64,000 bases of DNA, taken from the NCBI GenBank assembly GCA_949317995.1, contig OX439039.1, positions 77,978,002 to 78,042,001 of the forward strand, given 5' to 3'. This document shows, in pieces, positions 1 through 12,900 of this stretch. Made by a program: the position numbers and the translations under genes. How positions within the stretch are numbered: the first letter of the stretch is position 1; every line of letters begins with the position of its first letter. The DNA comes from Acholoe squamosa (Eukaryota; Annelida; Polychaeta; Phyllodocida; Polynoidae). The notes below the pieces were generated by a model. That model did no database searches, was not told the origin of the DNA, and worked only from the letters and a program-made list of their open reading frames with translations.

Positions 1-79
1 ATAATGCAAGGGCTCCCTTTATACTTCATGTTAACCTGTTTGGGTATGTAGTAAATCTGTATTACCTCACGACGTATAA

Positions 80-266
80 TATCAGGCTTCCCTAGCCCAC
101 TTAAAAGGGTCTATATCTCCTCTTTCCTATCCCCTCAGGATGTGTGTGGTGCACATATGCGCGGGCACTGACACATTCCTCTGATAAATTATCTACCTGT
201 GAAGCACGGGATAGCCACTTAGTGCCGCTAAAGTGCTGTAAAACACAAATCAATCAATCAATCAAT
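80..266 (+). mobile_element. SINE insertion, tail type 1 (CAAT repeats)
   Basis: Begins near GGCTTCCCTAGCCC and ends in CAATCAATCAAT. It is flanked by a perfect 12-bp duplication CACGACGTATAA (68-79 and 267-278). It is inserted into an older palindromic repeat that continues with TATAAGACGCGGC. No clear tRNA A/B boxes. Confidence 0.85.
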
Positions 267-469
267 CACGACGTATAAGACGCGGCTTATAAGCGAAAAT
301 TGTCTCCTGCTGTGTCATATAGAATCACCAAAAGTTTGGGCGGTCGCCTTAAAGGCGGGGATATTATACTATAGAAGAGTGTACTCAGGTGTTCAAAATT
401 TATCCACAGATGAGCCTTATAGTTCCCCTCAATTCTGTGGTGTATCTTGTATGCCGGTTGCGCCTTATA

Positions 470-660
470 TTGGCCACTAGCTGGTCTGGAGCTGGTTCCT
501 GCGACCCACACTGATAAGGTGGGACCAGCATGTCCCTGAAAGTGGGTGTTAACCAGGGGCAAGGTACCCATCATGGTATGTCTTATCAGTGGGTTTTACC
601 TCAACCAGTGAAATTCAAGATGGTTGCTCCACTAGGCCTCCATACTGAGTCCTATAGGTT
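470..660. repeat. Dispersed repeat, inverted relative to 21404-21595
   Basis: The reverse complement of this stretch matches 21404-21595 over ~190 bp (for example gtccctggttaacacccact and accagctccaaaccagct). It is the flank of the older element interrupted by the SINE at 80-266. The overlapping open frames are repeat-derived. Confidence 0.7.
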
Positions 661-865
661 TCAGGGCTGTATCTACCCTCTAGAACACTATATCTTAAAT
701 CCTGCCTTCTCCCTCTTCTCTCCCTGCTTCCCTTTCTCTCAACCTTTCTTTTATTTTCAAGGGATGGTGCGAGCTCCTGACGTGCTGATCTGCTACAAGG
801 GAATGCTATAAGTGCCGGTATATTTTTAGATAACTCGCTCAATCTTTCACCTATGATTGTTTCAG

Positions 866-952
866 GAATAAAAACCAGCACACCAGCTGGTAGTAAAGTT
901 GGCAGCATGGAAGACCTCCGGTCATCGCGGACCTCCGTCAAGAGTCAGCTTG
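866..952 (+). CDS. Coiled-coil gene, visible exon 1 (N-terminal region)
   Basis: The acceptor is tgtttcag and the donor GTAAGT. Two bases complete an upstream codon, followed by 28 codons and one base carried over. The only open frame reads IKTSTPAGSKVGSMEDLRSS onward, which is polar. It joins exon 2 in phase. Exons further 5' must exist outside the window or have been missed in the repeat-filled first 850 bases. Confidence 0.62.
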
Positions 953-3900
953 GTAAGTTAGCTTATTACAAAAACAAAAGATGACATATAAATAAATTAT
1001 GTCACTATCCATATAACAGTTACCAAAAACACCAGCCTGCACCGAAAAAGAAAGTTGTTAAAAAAAAACCCAAATGCGGAGTCTTATGATTGATTATGAG
1101 GTTTTCCTGTTTTCTCGTTTCTATAAATGATTGCATCATTTACATAGAATAAGATGATTTTAAGATAATATCAAAGATAAGTTTCTTTTATTAATGATAT
1201 TGAATTTTCTCTAGCATGTAAGTGGCCGTGGTATAGGCATAAGGTAACCAACATCATTTCCAGCACCACTCCCTATACACCCTCTGTTCAGGGACAATGG
1301 ATTTCAGCACATCTTCTTAGACTTGTCTAAAATTTCTTTTATGTGACTTTAGAGTGAATACTTTCTGTCAAAGTAATTTTTTTTTTTTGGAATCAGTCTT
1401 ATTCTGTGCAAGGTAATCATGTGTCAAATTATTCCACACCAGACTCTAGGCGTCTCTGACCTAGATTTCTTTTCAATCAAAGGTATCCTTGCTAGATTAT
1501 CCTTTCTTTGCCATTAAGTGGTTCATACTTAAACTTTTAGTTGAAGATACTGCACTATGCCCAATCTTTAGTGTTTTGTAAATCTGTTGAAAAGAAAAAA
1601 AGTGCATTCCAGAGATGCAAGTTACCACAATATGCAGCTTTAGTTGTGATGATTTTAATTGCACGTAGATAAATGGAATTTGACTTCAATATCATATTAC
1701 ACTGCTGTCAGATGTCTACACTATAGCCAACAATTTATTTCAATACTTTAAATTGACACCCAGAGTAGTTCATACTAACATCTCCACAGAAACAGACATT
1801 TCTTTTTCTCTCTCAAATTGATTCAACTTTATACATAACTTGGCGATCTCCCGAATATTCCCTGAATTCAAGGACTATTCAATTCACATAGACCTTTACA
1901 TTCCTCTACCAAATCTAATATCTAAGGGGTTCTGATTTAGCATTTAAGTTATTTTTTTTATCAATATATTTTTGTGTTCAGTGACTTTCATCCCTATACA
2001 TGAAAGTGTAAATTAGAGTTGTGAAATACATCAATGTTTTATCCTTTGAACATCCTGCAAACCCTGGAGGCCAAGTGGCCATGCTTGATCAGGTACGTCC
2101 CGTGCATGCCCGTGTTGTGTGAGGCTTACGAGTGCATGTCCTATCAAGATAAGCAGTTCCAGTATGATTGAACTGACTCTGGTGATTTGGTGTGCAAATC
2201 CAGCGCTTGAACTGATATATCCATCTGTGTACTCTGCCTTTTCACTATTTACCAAATAATTGGCCTCTCAGATGTGTGCAAAGGAATGTATGCTAACACC
2301 ATACCATGACTTATAAATTGATTCCATGTATTTATTGGCCGAAGTAAATCCCTATTAACTATTGAGTAAGATTTTCCCTTCTTATAAATTCTTTTTCTAT
2401 TTAATAGAAATCCTGTCAATGAATAATTGGGAATATTTCTAATGTATTTTCTTTTCCATTTTCTTTACTTGCAGATGAATCAAATGGTCCAAACCAGGAC
2501 CAGCCAGATATCTTCCGTTTAGTAAATATTGACATTGATGATTGTCTTGATAAGTCTGGTTTTTCTAATGGCGGGGACTTGGATTCGAGTCGCGATGAGC
2601 TCGATCTCTTGTCCCCGCGTTCATATGCTAGTAATGGTGATGTATCCATCTCAGACCTGAACTCGCGGAGAAAGCTGTCGTCACAAACGCGTCGGACTGT
2701 AGGGTCAGTGATACATCGCACACACAAGGATTATAGAGTAAGTGTACTTCAACCAAATGACACCTCATTTCTCATTCTAGGCATATCTCGACTCATCCCA
2801 TTACCATCCAGACCTGATCAACCCCAACAACTAATTATTCATTAATCCATCTGTTTCCCCTCACCCTTTTTTTCTGGCACCCTGAATATCTGGACTGAAA
2901 TATACACTTCATTGCCTCATTTTCTCCCAGTTACTTTGCCTTCACAGCCTTTCCTCAGTGGTCATCATTTCCTGTAATGCTGAGTCTAGTCTGGTAGTGC
3001 TGCTCTACTTATCCTTTCGTTTCTGATCATCTAACTCATCATCCATACCCTCAGAATTGTCAGCTGCCTGCCCTTACCTAAGCCCAACATAGACTTTAAG
3101 ACCCCTTTCTTTTTTATTCCAGCTAACTCCCCCCCCCCCTGCTGTATCGTCTCACCTTTTTATTAGCCCTATTCTTTCGCATCATTTATTCCTTCCCTTA
3201 TCCCATTCCCTGTTGTAGACACCTCCCCAGATCCCCAGGCAGACACAGAGCAAGTCAGTTTTGATGAAGTGGATAAGACAATCATTCAAAATCCAGGCAG
3301 AGATGCATTACTTGACTCTGACCGGAAATCTTCACTGACCATGTCACATCATGGACATCGTCGAGATTCACATATGTATTCAGATTATGAGATATATCAG
3401 CCTCCTGAAGGGCTCAAGCTTGATGTTTCCAACCAGTCTCCTGAAAAGTCTGACTCTGATGTGTCCAACCAGTCTAGCTCTTCTGTAGAACCTCTGAAAA
3501 AGAAAGACAGTTCTTCAAGCTATGAAATGAACAGAGAGATCACAGAAGTTGGATATCCCCAAGAGTACATTATTAAGGACACAAGTGCTGATGGGGCAGA
3601 TGGAGTGGCAGGGAATAGTGACATACAGAGTCTTACATCTCTCAGCCCTGATTCAAACCACCAGGTTTCACTGTCCAAGCTCAGTGCCACTCCAGAGCCC
3701 TCAGCAGAGATCCTTAGGCTTCGACTGCCTTCCGAAACAGAGTTTAATCCCACTCAAGTTGCAACATCCACACTGGAGGATGGCCGGTCGGTCCGTTTAA
3801 GTAAAATGGGTTTACGGGCAGATGAAATAGATCCAATTCCATCGCCTCCACAAATCCTGTCAAACCCAAGAATCCCAGATTCTGTTCAACATCATCCATC

Positions 3901-6900
3901 TATTCTAAGGAACAGTGAACTATCAGCCAGCTCTGTTAGAATTCCATCTGACACCTCCGCAAGGTCAATTCATCATCACTCAAAGGTCTCTTTTGAAGAC
4001 GTTATCAAAACGCATACATTTGAGAATGACAGGGAGGGTAAAGATTCAGGTATTGAGACCTGGAAGGTCCATATGGGAGAAGATATCAATCTTGAAATGC
4101 CTAAGTTGGCTGTAGAGTCTCCAGAAGTAGCACCTGCAGATAAGACGGAGAGCACTCACCAAAAGTCTTCGCTTCGAAGAATGGATAAAGTTTCATCTAA
4201 ATCGCTTTCAGTTTTTCCTGGCACACCAGCAGTCTCTACACTTCCAGCACACAAGTCTTCTAACCATATTGATAAAGCTGCTCTCAAGAACTTTGTAGAG
4301 GGCTTTGTGCAGGAGGTTCTGAAGGCATCTCAGATGAAAAGCAAAAGTGCTGAACTTTCAAAGGAGGATGTAAGTGACAAAGACTCATTTATGTCATACA
4401 CCACGCCTTCCGTTCTTCTGCAGAAAAGGGATGCAGAATCAGAACCGTCAAATAGGTCAGCATTGCACCAAGGTGCTAAACTGTCCAAAGGGGATATTAG
4501 TGAGAGAGAATCCATCATGTCATACACTACTCCATCTGTTCTGCTTCAGAAAAGGGATGCAGAAGCACAGGCTTCAGCTGAGTCTATAATCAAGTCACAA
4601 AGATATTCAGATCAAAGCACAGGCAAGGTCTCAGTTGCTGAAGTCACATCTGCCTTGCTGGATTGTTTCAATTCAGAGGTTCCACTAAAAGCTGCATCAA
4701 AACAGGTTATCATGGATTTTGTCAAGGAAATGAAATCCATTGACAAGAAAACCCAAGTTTCAACCGTTTCACATCCTGGCTTTGCAAGTGTCATAAGCAA
4801 GCTGGAAAATGTCATTCCAAAGGATGTTTCTGGGAGATGTCGCTCCAACACTTTAGGGTATGTGAGTCACCCAGAGCAAGTCCTGAGGAACCCTGCACCT
4901 AAAAGGCCGATAGTGGCAGGACTGAAATCAAAGTCACTCTTCAACAAAAGTTCACCAAAGGAATCCAGAGAAAGCCGTCAGCAGGCCTCATCACCTGCCT
5001 TTAGCAACCAGAAAGCTGGAAGTCAGAAAGCAAAGAGTGCCGCAATTAATGATGACAGTCATGACTCGTTGTCAACAAGACGCTATGACAGTGAGGATTT
5101 CTTCGCCTCCGATGAGATGTCTGAGGATGATGATTATACATGGGAACAGTGGGAGAGCATTCTCTCGTACCTCACTGCTTCCATCAGCGATATTCAGTTC
5201 AGCAGTACAGATGCATCTTCAAGCAGCTTCGACAGATTTACCTATGTGAAAGAACCCAGCAGTTTTGGCACTGATTCTGGATTCATCTCAGAGTTGGAGT
5301 CATCTGCAGCTAGAGATATGGCTCTTCTCTCACCCAGGTCACAGCAGAAAGCTAAGATGCAGAACATGGTACTTGTCAACCAGGTCATTGTTGACATGGA
5401 AAATGCTGTTTCCCAGTATAAAGAGAACATGACAGGAAACAAGGGAACCAAAGAAGAAGGGAACGATAAAGCGAAGATGCCTTCTCCTCCCTGCCCTGCT
5501 GCTGAAGCCAGTGCAAAGATTCTCCCAGAGTCACTTGACCCATCCCCACACCGAGCTCCCCCTCAGCTGCTTGACACATCCCCACACCTCACACGACTCG
5601 ATACATCCCCACACCATTCCACTCCTGTTTCAACCCGCGACTCACCCCAATCTGTTCGCACCTTCACCTGGTCTGTTTCACCCATCCACTCAGACACCAA
5701 CCTTGTCATCCAAGAAATCAATAACCATCTCATGAAAATGAAGCATGAAGAACAAAATCACCCACCATGCCCAACTAACAAGAAACCTACTTGTGATCCG
5801 ATGTATTCTTCAGTGAAGAAGGCTGAATCTGAAGCAAGTAGTAAAACCTTGAGCCCAAAGCATGATACACATCCATTAAGATTTGCTAGCACCAAAGGTG
5901 ATAGAGTGGAAAGTCACCCTCACTTTATGAATGATAAAACTGTTGCTCGCCCGCTGATGTATTCTTCTGTGAAGAAGCCTGAAACTGAACCAAAAAGTAA
6001 AGATTTTACCCCAAAGCATGATACAATGCCATTAAGATTTGCTAGTACCAAAAGCGATAAAGTGGCAGATAGTCCTCAGTTTACGTATGATAAAACTGTC
6101 GCCCGCCCGCTGCAACCCTTCAATCTGTACAACTATCTTGAACAGAAAACTGGTGCTAGTCTCCCGACGTCCCGAGTAACTTCCCCAAGTATAGAACAGG
6201 TAAGTTGCAATGCCCAGAGAAATTCCTTTTTAAACCTTTAGCAGCTTTATCTTATCAAAGTAAATGCAAACTTTATGTAAACAATGTTGGTGTAAGTTCG
6301 TGTCTGTAATAGTTTAGTTACCTCATAATTTTTAGGAGATATGCAAATTTTTACATTAGGCATTTAGTGAAATGTATGACTATTTTCAGTATTCTGGTGG
6401 GAATAGAAGAAAGGCAGCGTCAGCCGATGTCAGCAAGTTCCTTGTTGAAAAGGTAGGTTCCTGATAATTGTGCACTTATGCACTATAACTGTGCAATAAA
6501 GCAGTTATTACATAGATGTACTTTGGCAGTCCTAGTTATAATTCTGTGAATAACTTTGTTTTATTCCTTTGATTATGAATAGAATACACATCAATGGCCC
6601 AAGCATAGACCCTTGCAGAACCCCAGAATTTGTCAGATTAGGAGCCAATGTTGTGATGTCATTGGTGAAATTGATGATTTGCTAGCCTTTATTTCACATT
6701 GTCATGGTATTAATTGACTTTTGCACAATGTCCAATCGTGAACACTGTCGAAAGCCTTTTCATAGTCAATAACAGTTCCAGGGCATAAGTATAGTGGAGA
6801 GAAGACTGCATCTGATAAAGAAGACTGCATCTGTAAAGTAAATGTCTGGCACTCATGCTGTACCTATGAGTTCCTTTTTTGTGGATGCATTATGGTGATA

Positions 6901-9900
6901 AATGAAGAGGTAGTAATTTTGCCTTTTGTTCTCTTCAGGAGGTCCTTGAGAGCCAGCTGAGGAAGCTTCAGGTGGAAAATTCCACTCTGCAGACAGAGAA
7001 CAAACTGCTGAAGGAGAAACACAACCGTGGCCAGGGTAAGTCATTCTCATGAGTTCCTTTAAAACCATGCATCGCTCCAGTGCATTATCATATCACTACA
7101 TTGATCAATGTACATAGAAAAAGCTGAATAAAGGTTCCCACAGGTATTAAGGAAAACAATCAGTAGCATACAGTAGCATTTGCAGAGATGCCACTTTTCC
7201 TGGTTTACCAGGAATTCTTGGTTTGTATGTAGAGATTACGTATGGAAGCATGTTAATTTCCTGGGAAAAGTTATCCACTATCGTAATTATTTCCTGGTTT
7301 TTGTAGGCCAGTGAGTGGTAGTTCTGCATATGTAATTGCTTTTCTCATAAAAAACCTTTCGCATAGATTTACCGCTAACATTGGCAGGTCATATGCCGCA
7401 ACAATATCATTTGGTCAGCGAAAATAAATTTTTGTTTGGCCAGGATAAGGCAGGGATCTTCTTGTGTGGACCAGGTTAATACTAAAGGTATATAAAAAAC
7501 CTTTCGTCATTCTATTTCAGTGCGTATTGTCCAGTTGGAGAGTCAGCTCCGCGATGTGAAACACGAGGCGGTCACATTAACATCAGAGATGAGAGAGGAC
7601 ATGTCAGCCGTGTCACAGCGGGCCCAGAGCCGGTCAGAAATAGAGCTGAGGTACCTGCAGCACAAAGTGACCGACCTCACTGCGCAGCTCGATGTGGTCA
7701 ACGCACAGGTAAGCAATCTGAGATCTGTACCTCTGTTGACCATTTCTTATAGAAACCAGCATATATATAAGCTGCCCCCATGTACAAGCTGCACCCCCAA
7801 CTTAGCTATAAGCTATATCTGGAACATTAAGATTGCTATTTTAGTGCTGTTCTATAGTATGAAAAGCCGCAAGACCGCACCCTACTACGTGCCTCCTTGT
7901 CAGGCCTACATTTATGGGAACGTTCAACAATTATGTGACTGTTTTTGTATGGAACATATAGCATTGTCAACTGAACCCAAAGACCCCCACTCCCTAAGGA
8001 GTGAAGTAATTGTTGAACGTTCCCTATCCATCTTGATGACCATAATGGGTAATGGGTTAATTCATACTTCTCATGGTTTTTACTCGATTCCAATTGGCAT
8101 ACCACATATTCATGTTAAAGTGCTGGGTTTTGAATAAGTGCGGGTATCAAACGCTTTGTCAACGAGTCCGTAAATGATGAATGAGGATGAATACAGACGA
8201 ATCAGGGATCCAGTTTGATATCCACTTTATTCATTGAAGTCCACGAGGTATAGATGGTGATACAGTATAAGGTGCCCAACAGTGTCCAAGCCTAGCCCTT
8301 GAGCTGAGGGCTCTTGTCTCACGTGAGTGTGTGTGAGGGATGAAGTATGAAGGTGGAAAAAGATGAGTGAGCTGCTCCACCTACAGGTATTTATAGTAGG
8401 AGCTGCTCACCCAGCTCATCCTAAAAATAGTATCAGGTGAGCTAAATATAGTAACTGGGGAACTCCAGTGCAGGTATGTAGGTGGATCCTAAACATAGCA
8501 CTGGGGGTCACAGAGTTCAGTGTAGTTCTAAATATAGCTGCTGGGAATTCCCGGTATGCTGTGAGCTGCTCATGATCAATGGGCATGTCCTCCAGCGGGA
8601 GGAGTTGGTCTAAACATAGCTACTAGGAATTCCCGGCATGCAGTGAGCTGCTTGTGATTGATGGGCATGTCCTCCAGCAGGAGGAGTTGGTCTAAACATA
8701 GCTGCTAGGAATTTCTAGCATGCAGTGAGCTGCTCGTGATTGATGGCGTATCCTCCAGTGGGAGGAGGCGGGTTCACTGAGTGTAGTTGACACTGCCAGC
8801 CTTTGGTCTATGGGTATGGCTTAGCTTGTGGGTAGACTCGGACACTGGGTTACATGGTAGAGTCAAAGGTGAAAAATAAATATGATAAGTACAATACCTA
8901 TAACGGTCTACTGACAGCTTAGTGTAAGGGGGCGTTCAAATAATTTATACTCATTAAGAAAAGAACACAAATGACCAACTTGTATACGGGACGAAGGTAA
9001 TGACCCTTCCAAATCTATTAGTGCCGGGGTGTTTTTTTTGTTTGTTTTTGATACCGTGATATGGTAGTACATGTATTAGAAAACAATTTCATACATCATG
9101 CTGTGTTTTCAGAATGCTTCTCTCAAGAAGTTACTTGACAGCTCGAGGTCAACAACCACCCAAACAACAAAGGCATCAGAACGTTCAAGAATCATCGAAA
9201 GTTTCAAAGTAGAGAACTTTTGCCTCAAGGTGGGTATTTTCATATTCTGTCTAACCAGTTATGAATACACTTGTATTTCAGTAAATAGCTCTAATCAAAT
9301 TTTGCAAACAGTATTCATGGATGGAATCTATACGTTCGACTTTTATCAATAACCCTAAATATAATATACTCGGAACATGAGCATAGCTGACCCTCCTAAT
9401 TGGTGGAGGAAAAAAGCCGATTATGGGGCAATTATAACTTATTTAAACTATAATAGACTTGTTGGAAAACTCTTTTAAAGTAACAACCCAATTTTTAGAA
9501 ACGAAAACAACAGCAAAAATAATAAAAAAACCTATTTCAGCAAATAAAATGGTGACTTTTTTTGTGAAAAGTCTCACCCTATAGACAGGTGACAGAAATT
9601 GCCATGGAGGAATTAAGAAAAGTGTGTCACAATGTATAATTTGAATGTCTGACTTCCTCAATGGCCTCTAACAAACACATTGTATAATAATCTCAGAGAT
9701 GCCACTTTTCCTGGTTTACCAGGAATTCCTGGTTTTGATCCCAAGATTTCTGTAATAAATTATGTTAAATTCCTGGGAAAACGTGTCAAAAAGTTCAGTT
9801 TTCCTGGTTTTTGTCGGCCAGTGAGTGGCAACTCTGTAATCTCTACATCCTTATTCAGGATGAGTTGCGTCAAGCTAAGCGGCTGCTCGAGGAGAGTGAG

Positions 9901-12900
9901 CGGGTACGTAAGGAGGAGGTGGAACAGCGTCAGGAAGCGTCCGCTCAGATTGTGCGGCTCACCAAGGTCAAGGCTCTCCTACAGCAGCAACTGGAACAAT
10001 CGGGCGGCGGGTCTGTCGCTGAACGACAGGTATGTCATAGACAGTTTCACTCCTCATTTTGATGCATTCTTTTGCCCGATTTCTTGTAGTATCTACATTG
10101 TGTTTTCCCTTCAATGAAGTCCAGGAGGCTAAAAGTGTTCGATGTGCCGATACTCAAGATGTCAATGCAGAAGGGCATTGACTTTGAGGGATGGAAGTTT
10201 CAGGGTTTTTCCCTGATTTCAGTGTTTTTTAAGGTCCAGTTGGGATTTTTCACTTATTTTTATGTTGAGTCAATTTCATTCTGGCACTTTATAGTTTGAT
10301 AGGTTTGGGATCCCTTGACCTCAATACCTGAGCATGGAAAACAGGTATATGATAGACAGGCTTGCCTATCATGAGTAGGCCAATTATAAGTCATCATTAC
10401 GTAGAAAAGGCACTACTGTTAAATCAAAATAGATAAATGTTTACAACAATGCTTAGGTGAAGTCATTGGAGCGTAGGTTGAAGATCACTGAGGATCGACT
10501 TCACCAGGAGCGGGCAGACCGAGCGAACAAACTCTCTGACATGGAGGAAAAGTTAATAAACGAGAATGCACGGTTACAGGTACGAACTCACTACAAGAAT
10601 CCGCCCACGTGCTCCCTCGCAACATCCTATGTTTTCAGTCTTCTCAAACCTAGTATTTGTAAAACTTGAAGTGCAGTTTGGTTTGTGAGACTTAAATATA
10701 CAGAGAGAAGAGATCTTCACTATCCCCATGCGATAAAGCTGATACTCTCAAGTCAACTCCTAAATGAAGGCCACCCCCTCTCCCCTCACTCATGTCACTT
10801 TCTTTGATCCCTAGGATGACTTTTTATTCACAATATAAGTATTACAAGTGCATGTTAGATCACCCACAGCTGATATTGCATTATTTATTTTCTATTTATA
10901 TTCTCAACTCGTTCTTTTTCAACTTGTAGGACAGCCACAATTAATGCTATTAAATCGTCACATAAGCAAAATCATTTGTGTTGATACAGGTAGCTGAGAA
11001 GGAGCTTAAAAGGCAGCTAACGCGAGAGCGTGACAAGCACAAAAACATTGAACGAAAATACAAAGACTTGCGGGACGAGAATGAGCGATTACGAGTTCTC
11101 TTAGCAGAAACAAATGCAATAACTGACAACGCAGGCTTGGCCAAGCTGCGAGGTGGAAACCAAAAGGTGCTCTCTAACTTCTCTCTATATTAGACATAGA
11201 TAACAAGTTAACCCTTTAAGGGCCTCTAATGCATTTAGTGCATCATGCCCATTGATCGGCATGATGCACCAATAAAGTGCTCGCGAACAGACACTTCATT
11301 GGGGCATCATGCTGTATCAACTTAGTAGGTTTGGCATGATTCATCAATGCAGACCTGTTGAGTTACTCGCCAGGGCTGCATTCATGCATCATGACGACCA
11401 ATGGGCATGATGCGCTAATGCATGACCAGACCTTAAAGGGTTATATAGACAAGATAACAGTGGTATTATGAATTGGATCTTCTCCAAAGCATGGTCACAC
11501 ATTATCATTGTAATGGGATTAGTGATATGGAATTTGCCCTAAGCATGGTCAATGTAAAGGGTCTGGAATTTCACGTGTGATAATTATGTAAGGCACTGAT
11601 AAGGGGATATGTTAAGTCCCTACCACTACCCCCCCTGCATCGAAGACAGGCATGATCCTACAACAAGGCATGTTTTTTTTATGAATTAAAAACATCCCAA
11701 GTACTGTTTGATAGGTATTGAAATATTGGATTTGACCCCGCACATTTGAAAAGCCATCAAATGAATCCCATGATTTTTTACCATTTTTCCATCCATTATT
11801 AAGAAATTCACAAACGTTGATAAGAATCTACACTTTTACTAATATAGATGTTACCAACAATGTTAAAAACCTTAGTTGTTAACCTTTAAAGGGATGCATA
11901 GTGCATTAATGCATCATGCCCATTTGCCGTCATGATGCATGAATGAAGCTCTGGTGAGTATCACACTAGTATTGCATTTATGCCGATCCTACAAGCTTGG
12001 CGAAGGGTCGGCTTAACATGCCAATTTAGTGTTACCACAGGGGTAGCCCAGGAGCAAACAGCCCGTAATTCTTAGTGACTACCCCTGTATACTGGTATCG
12101 AATTTCTCGCCAGCACTTCATTTACGCATCATGACGACAAGTGAAAATGAATCTAAATGCATCATGCAGCCTTTTAAGGGTTAAAACAATGGTTTATGTA
12201 TGCTTAGCCCACACCACTCACACCTCCCCCTGTTTGATATAATTATCAGCATGCAGAGATAAGACACATTATGGACCAGATTAAGAAAGACGTTGCCTTA
12301 GGTCCGGGTCAGGAACAGGATATCATATGGTTGCTATGGCAACGTAATGCTTCGCTCATACGCCAACTAAAGGAGTGGGAGATTGCCCTTGATGAGGTCA
12401 AGGTCGATCATGGCGAGGTCGGGCATGGCTTGAAGGTGAAGGTCGGCTTCCTAGATGTCGTGTTGAATGTACTAAAATTTGGGGGTTGCTGGGCATGTTT
12501 TAGTGTGTCGCTGCTTCTAGGTGCTTTTTGTGCAATGTCTAGCTTTGTCTACTGCTCTAAATGAACTGCGTTGTTTGATCTGTGGCTTTGCTAATCCGTC
12601 ATATGGGCAGTTCATAAAATTGTCCTAATGCCCATTCAGCAATAATGATGTGCTTAAATTTGTCTGGTTTGTGGTCACTTGCATGATCTTAGGTTTGCTC
12701 ATCAGCTTGCTGAATTATCATTTCGTCTTAATATAAGATGTATACTGGGGTAGCTGACAAGCAAAGTTCTAACACAAAAAAACTTGACTTGATTGCCTAA
12801 TATGTGTAAGCATGCCGCACTAACATTGAGCCTAAATGTAGGTATATAGAAGCGTAAAGTGTCAGAATAAGATCTGTGTGAAAGTTGACATCGTGATTCA

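Noticed and set aside
615..941. 108-codon minus-strand frame
   Set aside because: Overlaps a dispersed repeat and the antisense of exon 1.
3269..6241. Single-exon 990-codon gene starting with GTG
   Set aside because: The GTG is internal; the frame runs on upstream to an acceptor at 3239, and the 3' end is a splice donor at 6199.
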